From contig OX442316.1 in NCBI GenBank assembly GCA_949358305.1, forward strand, positions 5,642,001 to 5,706,000: 64,000 nucleotides of DNA. Direction: 5' to 3'. This document shows positions 44,274-53,457 of this stretch, piece after piece. Positions within the stretch are counted from its first letter, which is position 1. The number at the start of each line of letters is the position of its first letter. Made by a program: the position numbers and the translations under genes. The notes under the pieces were generated by a model, which saw nothing but the letters and a program-made list of their open reading frames with translations, had not been told where the DNA came from and ran no database searches. The stretch comes from Strigamia acuminata. Lineage: Eukaryota > Arthropoda > Chilopoda > Geophilomorpha > Linotaeniidae.

Positions 44274-45136
44274 TGTCAATTTTACACAGGTACACGGGTT
44301 TTAGCAATGTCGCTCTCTCACTTATGATGTTTGGCCTTGGTCCAAGGTTTGGCACGTGATTGGCACTCCTCTCCAATTCTTATCGCGTCACTCGGTCACT
44401 CACCCTACATTTAGCCAGTGACTTTGACCCATTTTTCACCCCTTTGTTTTTCAGTGAAGAAAACACAAAACTTAGGGGGCACAGAAAGGCTTGGGTGCAT
44501 TGCACAACTCAAAAAACACATCAAACTCAAGTTGTGTGTTCTTACAAGGAATGACATTTACTTTTGTGGCTCAATCAGAGGAAAAAAATGTTTGAAATTA
44601 GCAAAAATGCAAGTGCAAAATGGAGAGGTCAGGGGCAAATTGAAAAATCGTCGGTGCAGACGACAATTAAATTAAATCAAATGAATAAAACCATGCAATA
44701 TTTAGCCCAATTTAGTCTCAGGAGAGAGCATAATATTTTTCCTCGTTGTTTTATAACCGTTTGTAGTAAATTATAGTTTACTAAATTTGAATTTCGAGCT
44801 CGTTTTTGAGCTTTTTATTCTGGCGATAGATGGCGACACGGTGAAATAGCTAATTCTAGTTTAATTAAAATAAAATAAAGTTTTTTGCGAGGAATTGCAA
44901 GAATTAGTAAGTCGGAGCACTTTGGATCGAAAACTTTAATGCATTTTGTGGCTAAATGGAAGTCGATCCGTACTTAAAAAAAACATGTAATATTTATTCG
45001 CTCTGGTGCAGTTATTTTCTTCTGTATAACGGCAAATACAAACGGCAATAAATTAATGTATAAGTTTTTGCAAGTAAAATAAGTCTTATTTCATCAAATA
45101 ATCAGATTTTAACGAAGGTGATATTGTTTTGAAAAC

Positions 45137-45227
45137 AATAATTTGACGCGCTGTCTTTGAAATTGTTGGAAAACAATGTTTTTTCGCATGTTTTCCAACA
45201 ATTTCAAAGATAGCGCGTCAAATTATT
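45137..45227. repeat. Near-perfect inverted repeat (hairpin)
   Basis: Arms of about 39 bp (for example TTTGACGCGCTGTCTTTGAA on the left) with a single mismatch near GCGCT(G/A)TCTTT, around a 13-bp loop ATGTTTTTTCGCA. No target duplication noticed. Confidence 0.85.
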
Positions 45228-45706
45228 CCGATGGGCGACTTCGCTGCGAAACACGTGGTCGCTAAGCAACGGAGCGATGGATAATTCTTCGCTAAATTTT
45301 AACAGTATTTTACCATTCTATTTTATATTGGTTTAAAAAAAGAAACCATGCATAATTTATTGAGCATGAAATGAGATTCACTTTGGTGGTCAAAATGGAA
45401 GCAAATAAACTATCGGTGTTTTAATTCGTTTTTAATTTTTAATGCCAAACAGATTAGCGTAAAATGCTCCAATACATAAATATAAATCAAATAAAAATGA
45501 CGTTTAGAAGTTTTTTTTTTGTTAGAAACCAATTTGGAAATTCTATTATAGGAAATTATGCGGAATGGTGGGGGAAATGTTTGCACCTGTGTGAATCTAA
45601 TAAAATCACAGAAATTTATGACTCCTAGGACGAATATTCTTCAAAAAAATTAATATGAAACATGAAACTTTGACAATTCAATTTGTGGCGCAAGTCGGAG
45701 AGTTTA

Positions 45707-45708
<2 letters not shown>

Positions 45709-45764
<56 letters not shown>

Positions 45765-45776
45765 GTGTGTGTGTGT
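45709..45776. repeat. (TG)n microsatellite
   Basis: About 34 dinucleotides with one GTGGGTGGG interruption. The minus-strand frame of repeated His-Thr is an artefact. Confidence 0.9.
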
Positions 45777-46644
45777 GACCTGTGTGAAGAGGGGCCGGAA
45801 GTGTCTTTACCCTTGAGAGGTGTGATATAAATGGCAGCAGGTGTTCCTCCTCCAATATTCAGTAAAGAGACACCAGTCTCCTTTAGGCAAAGTCAACCCG
45901 ACAGGTGTTTGAAGGGAAATGCAAGAAAAATAAATGGAAAATATAAAAGAAAGAGAGAAAGAAAGAAAGATACGACGTTCCTCGCTTTACTTGGGGCACA
46001 TAACCATGAAATTAGCTTTTTTCCTGTGGCATAAAGGTGATGAGACAAATTATAAAAAGATTTTTTTTTTCTTAAAAGTTTAATTCCACATTACCGGTAT
46101 GTTTGATAAATGATTTTTTGGTTAAATGCACTGCCATGAATATGTCATGATGTTTGATTCCAAGGCTTCTCACTTCCTCATAATAACCCAGGCCTTGATG
46201 TGACCTGATAAAGAGGTCTTCATTCAGCTGATTTACACCTGTTTCATTTGTTGTTTTATTTTCATTTTATGGAAGTTGTTGAAAAAGTTTTTGGTGGTAA
46301 ACTTTATCAAGTTTCTGTTTCAAACATGCATTTCGTGGGATTTAAATTAATTAAATTTAATTTAATTTTAATTTAATTTAATTTTAATTTTCTGGAAATA
46401 TTTTTTTCTTTTAAAATTTGAATTTTGAATAGAAATCAAAAAAGTCACTAATTCAAGAGACAATATAATAATTTTGTTTTCCAAAACTGGAATAATTGAC
46501 AAGTCTAAATGACTCGGTAATTGAATTTTCCCTCAAATTTTCCGTCGAATTTTTCACTCGCCTTGACCTGCGCGCTCACGTGCGCGCTTGACCTGCACCC
46601 ACCTGCGCCCCTCGCTTTTAATTTAATTTTTTAACTTTGGTTAT

Positions 46645-46851
46645 TGTTAAGTTATGTTAATGTAATGTTGAGTTCATTGTTGAAGAACGTGTTATTGCTA
46701 TATCATACTGTTACATTGTTGTAAAAGCGTTACCATGACAATTTTGTATTACTCCTCACTTGCTTGTATTTTACCCACGAGTAAAGACGTGTGTTTTGTT
46801 TTCCACTTTAAAAACCTCTCCTTTATTTCAACGTGATGCCCCAGCATAACA
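46645..46851. repeat. Solo LTR nested in the foldback element
   Basis: 207-bp block TGTTAAG...CATAACA flanked by the 5-bp duplication GTTAT (46640-46644 and 46852-46856). No primer site or internal region follows. Superfamily not assigned. Confidence 0.65.
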
Positions 46852-46856
46852 GTTAT

Positions 46857-47636
46857 TAAAATTTAGCAATATCTTTGGTTTATTTTTTGTATTTTTAATA
46901 TTGTTTACTATTGGCTGGAATTAGGTTTTGCTTTCGTGTTAATTTCTGAATTTTGGAGTGTTTTATTACATAACTTGATCAAAACTGCCGGTAAATTTCA
47001 TATTTATTATTCAGTTTTAAAGATAATGATGTGATGATAATATGCATCTTTCCAAGTCCCATCGAATCCCCTCCGAATCCCATCCGAATCCCCAGAATCT
47101 ATCCGAATCCTACGAATCCCATCCGTATAAAAAAAACAAAAACAAGTATTATCCTGTAATATTCACAGCATCGTATCACAACGTTTATTAGCAATATCAA
47201 AAAGAAAAAACAACACATTATATTTTTGATATTGTCGATCTAAACAAACTTAGTTTATTTAGCAGCTATAGAACATTTTTAATTTTATTATTAGTGGTGC
47301 TCTTTATTTATTTAGAAAAATGTAAATGTCAATGGAAAAAAAATATTTTTGTACATTATTTTGTAAATTACATCTGCCTTGTGGCAGCACTGTTTTTAGA
47401 ATATTTTACAGTAGTTTAATTTTATAATAATGAGAAATAAAAGCATTTTCACACGAATTTAATCGAATCCGATGTTTTTTCATTTGTCGAAAGAAAAAGT
47501 AGAAAAATAGGTTTGATTCTGCTTGTTTGCGACTCCAATGATGAAATTAAAGTTTGAAATTAATTTACACAGTTTTTATTTATTTGTTTGTTTATTAAAA
47601 AAAAAAATTGAATTGAAAATAAAGATTTTTGTCCGC
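46857..47636. other. Non-coding stretch before the ICMT exon
   Basis: AT-rich, with a degenerate repeat of CGAATCCCATC (about 47058-47125) and AATAAA on the minus strand near 47593 that would serve the ICMT exon. No gene. Confidence 0.5.
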
Positions 47637-47822
47637 TTATTGGTACTCTACCCTGAATCCCGATATAAAAGATAATCCAGTAGGCACGTTCTTCTGATAT
47701 TTCACGTAATCTTGACCAAAAAAATTTAAAAGAATGAATTCTTCTTCGTGTATCCGCTCGTTAAAGAAATTCCATGATGCGATAGTGTAACCGATTAAAC
47801 AGATCGGATTGCACAATACAAT
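47637..47822 (-). pseudogene. Last exon of isoprenylcysteine carboxyl methyltransferase (ICMT)
   Basis: 61 codons after a good acceptor (TTGCAG) ending in TAA and followed by AATAAA. VLCNPICLIGY, EEEFILLNFFGQDYVKYQ and VPTGLSFI match the conserved C-terminus of ICMT, the ER membrane enzyme that methylates the prenylated CaaX cysteine. The preceding exon (usually W-FYWSIGTQ) is not found upstream within the element, so this is a captured fragment. No lesion within the exon itself. Confidence 0.8.
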
Positions 47823-48064
47823 CTGCAATTAGAAATAAACTTTTAGTGAGTAAATGCTATAAAGAAGGCTGCAAAAGTAGATTATTTGCTTCTAAAAAAT
47901 GCTTATTCAAGAAACACAATTCCAGCAATTTCCATTAAAAAATATAGTGTTGGATTGAACAATACACATTACTCCTGTCATGTATGCAATACGTGTCATC
48001 GTCACGTATTGTATACTGACATCGTCAGTTATATAATGCGTGACATTATTTGGGGTATATAAAC

Positions 48065-48310
48065 CCCCAACCATTGGTGAAGTCGAAAAATGTCCGGTCG
48101 AAAAAAATCCTGGTCGAGATGAATCCTGGTCGAAAATTTTCCTGGTCGAAAATTATCCTGTTTGAGTCGAAAAAATTCCTAGTCGAAAATTTTCCTGGTC
48201 GAAAATTTTCCTGGTCGAAAATAATCCCAGTCGAAAAAAAGCGCACTTTACCTCGAGTCGAAAAGAATCCCGGTCGCAAAGAATCCGGGTCGAAAATATT
48301 CCTCCTCGCC
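48065..48310 (-). repeat. Right terminal inverted repeat of the foldback element
   Basis: About 13 degenerate units of the type GGTCGAAAATTTTCCT, the reverse complement of the left array. The outermost ~35 bp match the left terminus well. Confidence 0.8.
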
Positions 48311-48317
48311 CTCCAAA

Positions 48318-48383
48318 CATTTATAGGGACAATTGGAACATGATTGGTCAATGCAAATTTAAATAAGTTAAAAAAATTTGCAT
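48318..48383 (-). promoter_or_regulatory. Stranded promoter of S2
   Basis: Octamers ATGCAAAT (48351-48358) and ATTTGCAT (48376-48383) with 17 bp between, a CCAAT box (ATTGG on plus at 48343-48347) and a TATA-like CTATAAA next to the foldback insertion. The S2 coding region lies 7 kb away across the element. Confidence 0.7.
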
Positions 48384-49045
48384 CTGTGATCTCATTTGCT
48401 ATCAAATCTAATCACAATTTTCCACATTTTAAATTTAATAACCATTACAGTTGTTTAAAATCACTACTCAAATAAAATTTAAAACAGCTTCTAACTTCAC
48501 TGCAAAACACGTAGTATTATATACTCATTTCAAAGTTTACTTGAAAATAAATAATTTATACTTGTATAACCATTTTGTGCGTCTTTGCTATTTCTTTAGA
48601 CAAATATTTTAAATGGCGCTTCAAATCTACATTAGCTACCGGTATTATACATAGAAACGAAAAAGATACGACGGGATTGCGACTTGGCTCGTGATTTGTA
48701 TTTCTTCGATTCACAATTTCAATAAAACAATATCAGTGTCATAAATTGTTTAATACATTACATCAAAACGGTAAATAAATAAATCAAAATTAAAGTTACA
48801 TAAAATCACCGACATCAAACATCACCGAAAAACACAAACATTCAAAATTAGTCCAACAAAATTAAAAATCGAATTGTAATTAGCCAAAGTTTTAAATTAA
48901 AATCATTGTTTTTAAGACATCAACAAAAAATATTAAGTACGATATCCCGTAGCAATGTGCCAAGGAGTTCTGCTACTATCAGTTTGTCTAAAACCAAACA
49001 AAATTAATAATAAATTTTCGTGAAAGTCAAAATTAAAAAAAAAAT
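48384..49045. other. Cassette spacer with PUB exon 1 relic
   Basis: Relic of PUB exon 1 at about 48598-48652 (AATATTTTAAATGGCGCT), then the spacer shared by all cassettes. No gene. Confidence 0.55.
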
Positions 49046-49461
49046 TTACTTCTTTGCACTTACGGGTCTGTTACTGTACGAGGACTCGTAACTGCGAGCT
49101 CGTTCTTGTGCTAAAGTATCTCTTATTTTAGTATAGAATTCTTTTCTCTGCTGTTCTTTGGCAATGTCATCCTCTGTAACATGAACAGGCCTGCTAGCTA
49201 ATTCATCAAGCCGAGCTTGATGACTAGCGTCCAGTTGCCGTCTTGTTGGTGGTGGAGATCGTGTCCTCATCTTCCTAGTTTGCAAATACAAGTTACAATA
49301 AGATAATGTTTTATTTTCATTAAAATAAGGGCGTACTTAGCGGCCGTTGGTCCTGGTTCCCGTTGTGCTGGCCTAAATAGCCATTCCCCACACGAATCCA
49401 AACAATCCTGATTCAATGTCTTCACAAGTTTCGGGTCTGGTTCCGTCTTATTTTGTTGCAT
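49046..49461 (-). CDS. S-family small protein S3
   Basis: Exons 49337-49461 and 49046-49274, AA|G phase-2 junction, 62-nt intron; 117 residues. Starts MQQNKTEPDPKLVKTLNQ; exon 1 ends QREPGPTAAK; exon 2 starts KMRTRSPPPTRRQ and contains a charged EEx-rich helix (DDIAKEQQRKEF), ending NRPVSAKK. Soluble, unknown function. It is the simplest undamaged member and has a complete promoter module. Confidence 0.7.
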
Positions 49462-49506
49462 TGTAAAACTTGAGCGAACTCAAATTGCTAAATTGCAAAC
49501 CAGTTG

Positions 49507-49585
49507 TGTATATGTACATATATATAGGGCCAACTGGGAGCACGATTGGTCAATGCAAATTTAAATAAGTTTAAAAAATTTGCAT
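49507..49585 (-). promoter_or_regulatory. Promoter module of S3
   Basis: Minus strand: ATGCAAAT, 17 bp, ATTTGCAT, GACCAATCGTG (CCAAT box), then CTATATATATG (TATA) about 55 bp upstream of the ATG. Confidence 0.75.
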
Positions 49586-50659
49586 CAATGGTTTTATTTG
49601 CTATCAAGTCAATTCACGATTTTTCAAGTACTTTTTTTAAGCATTTAGTTTAAAAACACTCATTTTCAGATAAAATTTTAAACAGCTTTTGCAAAACACT
49701 CATTTACAAGTTTACTTCTAAATAAACAATTTATATAACCATTGTGTTTGTTTTTTTATTTCTTGAGGCAAATATTTTACATGGCGCTCCAAATCTACTG
49801 TAACGAAAAAAAAAATTGATATAGCCATAATAGTACACGCTATATCACATCTAGATCGAAGACAAGTCCGTTCCGCGTTGTTATTTAAATTTCCCCAACT
49901 TGCAATTTCAATAAAACAATATCATTATAATCATTATTTAAACGTTACATCAAAACGGTGAAAACATAAAAAACAAAATTAAAATTACCTAAAATGACGA
50001 CAAACAACCAAAAACATACATTCAAATATAGTCCTAGAAAATTAAAAATCGAATTCTAATTAGCCAAAGCTTTAAATTAAAATCTTCATTTTTCAAGACT
50101 TCAATAAAAAGAAATATTATTCGTAAGTTAAGATCTTCTGTAGCAAGACAACAAGAGCTGGCTTGTGCTACTACCACCTTTTTATCTTAATTAATAAGAA
50201 ATTAACATTAAGATATTTGTGGAGGTCAAAATTATTATACATATTATTTTTAGTTGTACATAGAAACGAAAAAGATACGTCGGGATTGCGACTTGGCTCG
50301 TGATTTGTATTTCTTCGATTCACAATTTATGAGACACTGATATATATCAGTGTCTGATAAATTGTTTAATACATTACATCAAAACGGTAAATAAATAAAT
50401 CAAAATTAAAGTTACATAAAATCACCTACATCAAACATCATCGAAAAACACAACATTCAAAATTAGTCTAAGAAAATTAAAAATCGAATTGTAATTAGCC
50501 AAAGCTTTGAATTAAAATCATAATTTTTAAAGAAATCAACAAAAAATATTAAGCACGATCTCCCGTAGCAAGGTGCCAAGGAGTTCTGCTACTATCCGTT
50601 TGTCTAAAACCAAAAAAAATTAATATTAAATTTTCGTGAAAGTCAAAAGTTAAAAAAAA
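49586..50659. other. Duplicated cassette spacers
   Basis: Two overlapping copies of the cassette spacer (about 49840-50225 and 50260-50620), each with ATCAAAACGGTAAA/GTGAAAAC and TAGCCAAAGCTTT, plus a PUB exon 1 relic at 49764-49806. No gene between S3 and S4. Confidence 0.55.
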
Positions 50660-51010
50660 AATGCTACTTCTTCGCAATTATGGGCTTGTTACTGTACTAG
50701 GGCTCGTACCTGCGAGCTCGTTGTTTTGCTAAAGCATCTGTTAATTTCCTACACATTTCTTCTCTCTGCTGATCTCTGGCATTTCTTCCAGCCTCTGTAA
50801 CACGCGGATAACTGTTTCACCAAGCTGAGCTTCATCATTGGGGAGCATTTGATGTCTTGTTGCTGCAGGAGCATCTAAAAATTCCCAAACCATTACTTCT
50901 CTCTGCTGTTCTTTGGCATTTTCAGCCTCTGTAACAGGCCGGATAGTTGATTTAGCAAACTGAGCTTGATGATTGGCGAGCATTTGCTGTCTTGTTGGTG
51001 GTGGAGAAAC
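50660..51010 (-). pseudogene. S4, truncated S-family copy
   Basis: Two partial exon-2 repeats in tandem (ANHQAQFAKSTIRPVTEAE and a degenerate second), with no exon 1, no splice acceptor and no promoter: the copy abuts 3'-flank sequence of S5 directly at about 51005. Frames break near VCGN. Remnant of a partial cassette duplication. Confidence 0.6.
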
Positions 51011-51141
51011 AACGTGCCAAAAAGTAGTGCTACTATCCGTTTGTCAAAAACCAAAAAAAATTAATATTAAATTTTCGTGAAAGTCAAAATTAAAAAAAAA
51101 AATGCTACTTCTTTGCACTTATACCTAGGCTTGTTACTGTA

Positions 51142-52034
51142 CTAGGGTTCGTACCTGCCAGCTCGATGATTTGCTAAAGCATCTGTTAATTTCCTAGTCA
51201 TTTTTTTTCTTTTCTGTTCTTCGACATGATCAGCCTCTGTAACGGGCCGGATAGCTGCTTTAGCAAGCCGAGCTTGATGATCGGCGAGCATTTGCTGTCT
51301 TGTTGGTAGTGGAGGTCCGAGTATTATCATTTTCCTAGTTTGCAAAAACAAGTTACAATAAGATAATGTTTTCTTTTCATTAAAATAAAAGCGTACTTAG
51401 CGGCCGTTAGTTTTAGTTCCCGTTGTTTTGCTAAAGCATCTGTTAATTTCCTACTCATTTCTTCTCTCTGCTGTTCTATGGCATATTCAGCCTCTGTAAC
51501 AGGTCGGATAGTTGATTTAGCAAGCTGAGCTTGATGATTGGCGAGCATTTGCTGTCTTGTTGGTAGTGGAGGTCCGACTAGTGTTATCATTTTCCTAGTT
51601 TGCAAAAACAAGTTACAATAAGATAATGTTTTCTTTTCATTAAAATAAAAGCGTACTTAGCGGCCGTTGGTCCTGGTTCCCGTTGTTTTGCTAAAGCATC
51701 TGTTAATTTTCTACTCATTTCTTCTCTCTGCTGTTCTCTGGCATATTCAGCCTCTGTAACAGGTCGGATAGTTGATTTAGCAAGCTGAGCTTGATGATTG
51801 GCGAGCATTTGCTGTCTTGTTGGTGGTGGAGATCGTTTCCTCATTTTCCTAGTTTGCAAAAACAAGTTACAATATAAGATAATGTTTTCTTTTCATTAAA
51901 ATAAAAGCGTACTTAGCGGCCGTTGGTCCTGGTTCCCGTTCTGCTGGCACAAATGGCCATAACTCCCACGGATCCAAACAATCCTGATTCTCCTTCACAA
52001 GTTCCGGGTCTGTTTTCCTCTTATTTTGTTGCAT
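51142..52034 (-). CDS. S-family protein S5 with triplicated exon
   Basis: Four exons: 51913-52034, 51657-51848, 51397-51594, 51142-51334; every junction is AA|G, phase 2, and each intron is nearly the same 62-64 nt sequence. 234 residues. Exon 1 ends EREPGPTAAK. Exons 2-4 are repeats of ~64 residues, each with PPxPTRQQMLANHQAQLAKS and PVTEAE...TDALA; repeats 1 and 2 end like exon 1 (LTAAK or PGPTAAK), so a 254-260-bp exon-plus-intron unit was duplicated in tandem. The last repeat ends AGRYEP. Helical, charged, unknown function. Complete promoter upstream. Confidence 0.7.
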
Positions 52035-52077
52035 TGTAAAACTTGAGCGAACTCAAATTGCTAAATTCCAAACCAGC

Positions 52078-52146
52078 TGTATATATAGGGCCAACTGGGA
52101 GCACGATTGGTCAATGCAAATTTAAATAAGTTTAAAAAATTTGCAT
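52078..52146 (-). promoter_or_regulatory. Promoter module of S5
   Basis: ATGCAAAT (52146-52139, minus) and ATTTGCAT (52121-52114) with 17 bp between, CCAAT box at 52110-52106, TATA at about 52087-52078. Almost identical to the S3 module. Confidence 0.75.
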
Positions 52147-52348
52147 CAATGGTTTTATTTGCTATCAAGTCAGTTCACGATTTTTCAATTACTTTTTTTA
52201 AGCTTTTAGTTTAAAAACACTCATTTTCAGGTAAAATTTTATTCGTATTTAAACAGCTTCTACCTTCACTGCAAAACACTCATTTCCAAGTTTACTTCTA
52301 AATAAACAATTTATATACCGGTAATTTTGTTTGTTTTTGTTATTTCTT

Positions 52349-52403
52349 GAGACAAATATTTTAAATGGCGCTCCAAATCTACTTTAACGTTAGCATTATA
52401 AGT
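52349..52403 (-). repeat. Relic of PUB gene exon 1 in the S6 cassette
   Basis: Matches the first ~18 codons of the PUB gene (VDLERHLKYLS readable on the minus strand), but one base is lost after ATG. Similar relics lie at about 48598-48652 and 49764-49806 and more weakly at 40306-40361. Confidence 0.7.
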
Positions 52404-52836
52404 AAAAGCGAAAAAAAAATTGACATAGCCATAATAGTACACGCAATATCACATCTATAATCGAAGACAAGTCCGTTCCGTTTTTTATATTTCTTCAACT
52501 CGCAATTTCAATAAAACAATAATATTATTATAATCATTATTTAATCGTTACATCAAAACGATCAAAACGGTGAAAACATAAAAAACAAAATTAAAACTAC
52601 CTAAAATGATGACAAACAACCGAAAACATACATTCAAATATAGTCCTAGAAAATTAAAAATCGGATTCTAATTAGCCCAAGCTTTAAATTAAAATTTCCA
52701 TGTTTCAAGACTTCAATAAAAAAAATATAAAGTTAAGATCTTCTGTGGCAAGACACCAAGAAGTAGCTTGTGCTACTACAATCTTTTTATCTTAAATAAC
52801 AAGAAATTAACATTAAGATATTTGTGGAGGTCAAAA
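52404..52836. other. Cassette spacer before S6
   Basis: Shared cassette spacer sequence (ATCGAAGACAAGTCCGTTCC, GTTAAGATCTTCTG). No gene. Confidence 0.55.
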
Positions 52837-53325
52837 TTAAAAAAATATATCTACTGCTCTTCCGCTCTGGCGCACTAGTGCTTGTTCTCGAGCAACTCTT
52901 ATTCTCCATTGCTGTTTCTCTCTGTGCAGTCGACGTAAAGATCGAAAATCAGGTTCCTTAATATCATCGTAATCGTAATAATATTGCTCATAAGATTCAT
53001 CAGCCTGTTTCTCAGATGCAGCAGACCATTTAGATCGTGCAACAGGTTTTAAATTCCACGCAGCAGAACTTTTAACACATTCAGAATACAGTTTTTTCCG
53101 TCTCGTTGGTGGTGGAGTTCCCAATCTCCTTCTCCTAGTTTGCAAAAACAAGTAAAAATAAAAAAATCCTTTTTTTTTTATTAAAATAAATGTGTAGTAC
53201 TTATGGCCCGTTAAACCTGGTGCATATTGTACTGCCACATCTGCTAATTTCCAATCCGTATCCAACCAATATTGATAGTAGTTTTGAACAAGTTTCTGGT
53301 CTAGTTCTGTATTATTTCGTTGCAT
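52837..53325 (-). CDS. S-family small protein S6
   Basis: Exons 53201-53325 and 52837-53134, AA|G junction, 66-nt intron; 140 residues. Starts MQRNNTELDQKLVQNYYQ, exon 1 ends PGLTGHK; exon 2 starts RRRLGTPPPTRRKK, has an acidic Tyr/Asp patch (YYYDYDD) and an Arg/Gln-rich end (GRAVDIFF), resembling S2. Unknown function. It is the outermost member on this side. Confidence 0.7.
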   Translation of the reverse strand: MQRNNTELDQKLVQNYYQYWLDTDWKLADVAVQYAPGLTGHKYYTFILIKKKGFFYFYLFLQTRRRRLGTPPPTRRKKLYSECVKSSAAWNLKPVARSKWSAASEKQADESYEQYYYDYDDIKEPDFRSLRRLHREKQQWRIRVAREQALVRQSGRAVDIFF

Positions 53326-53392
53326 TGTTAAACCTTGAGCAAAACAAACCGGACGAAAACAAACCTCAATTGCTAAATTCCAAACCAGCTGA

Positions 53393-53457
53393 ATTTATAA
53401 GACCAATTGGAACATGATTGACCAATACAAATTTAAATACCGTAAAAAGATTTGCAT
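53393..53457 (-). promoter_or_regulatory. Promoter module of S6
   Basis: ATGCAAAT, 17 bp, degenerate ATTTGTAT, CCAAT-like TCAATCATG/CCAATTGG and TATAAA at about 53398. Same order as the other modules. Confidence 0.6.

Larger units (their letters stand above)
44274..46644. other. Unassigned interior of the foldback element
   Basis: No gene recognised. Contains a 39-bp-arm hairpin (45137-45227), a TG microsatellite (45709-45776) and AT-rich simple sequence near 46335-46390. Short open frames near 44360-44776 look incidental. Confidence 0.5.
41379..48310. mobile_element. 6.9-kb foldback-like element carrying captured host genes
   Basis: Flanked by a perfect 8-bp duplication CTCCAAAC (41371-41378 and 48311-48318). 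The termini are inverted: left begins GGCAGGGTAGAATATTTT, right end reversed begins GGCGAGGAGGAATATTTT; both go on into ~230-bp arrays of degenerate ~17-bp units. It lies inside the 5' region of S2; joining the flanks restores the arrangement seen in S6 (TCCAAAC, TATA, CCAAT, octamers). Inside: the 3' end of a WD40 gene, an AAR2 gene with introns and lesions, a hairpin, a microsatellite, a solo LTR and the last exon of ICMT. No transposase was recognised, so it is non-autonomous. Class (foldback, hAT or P-like) is inferred from the 8-bp duplication and long repeats. Confidence 0.85.

Noticed and set aside
45625-45855. His-Thr repeat protein
   Set aside because: Translation of the TG microsatellite.
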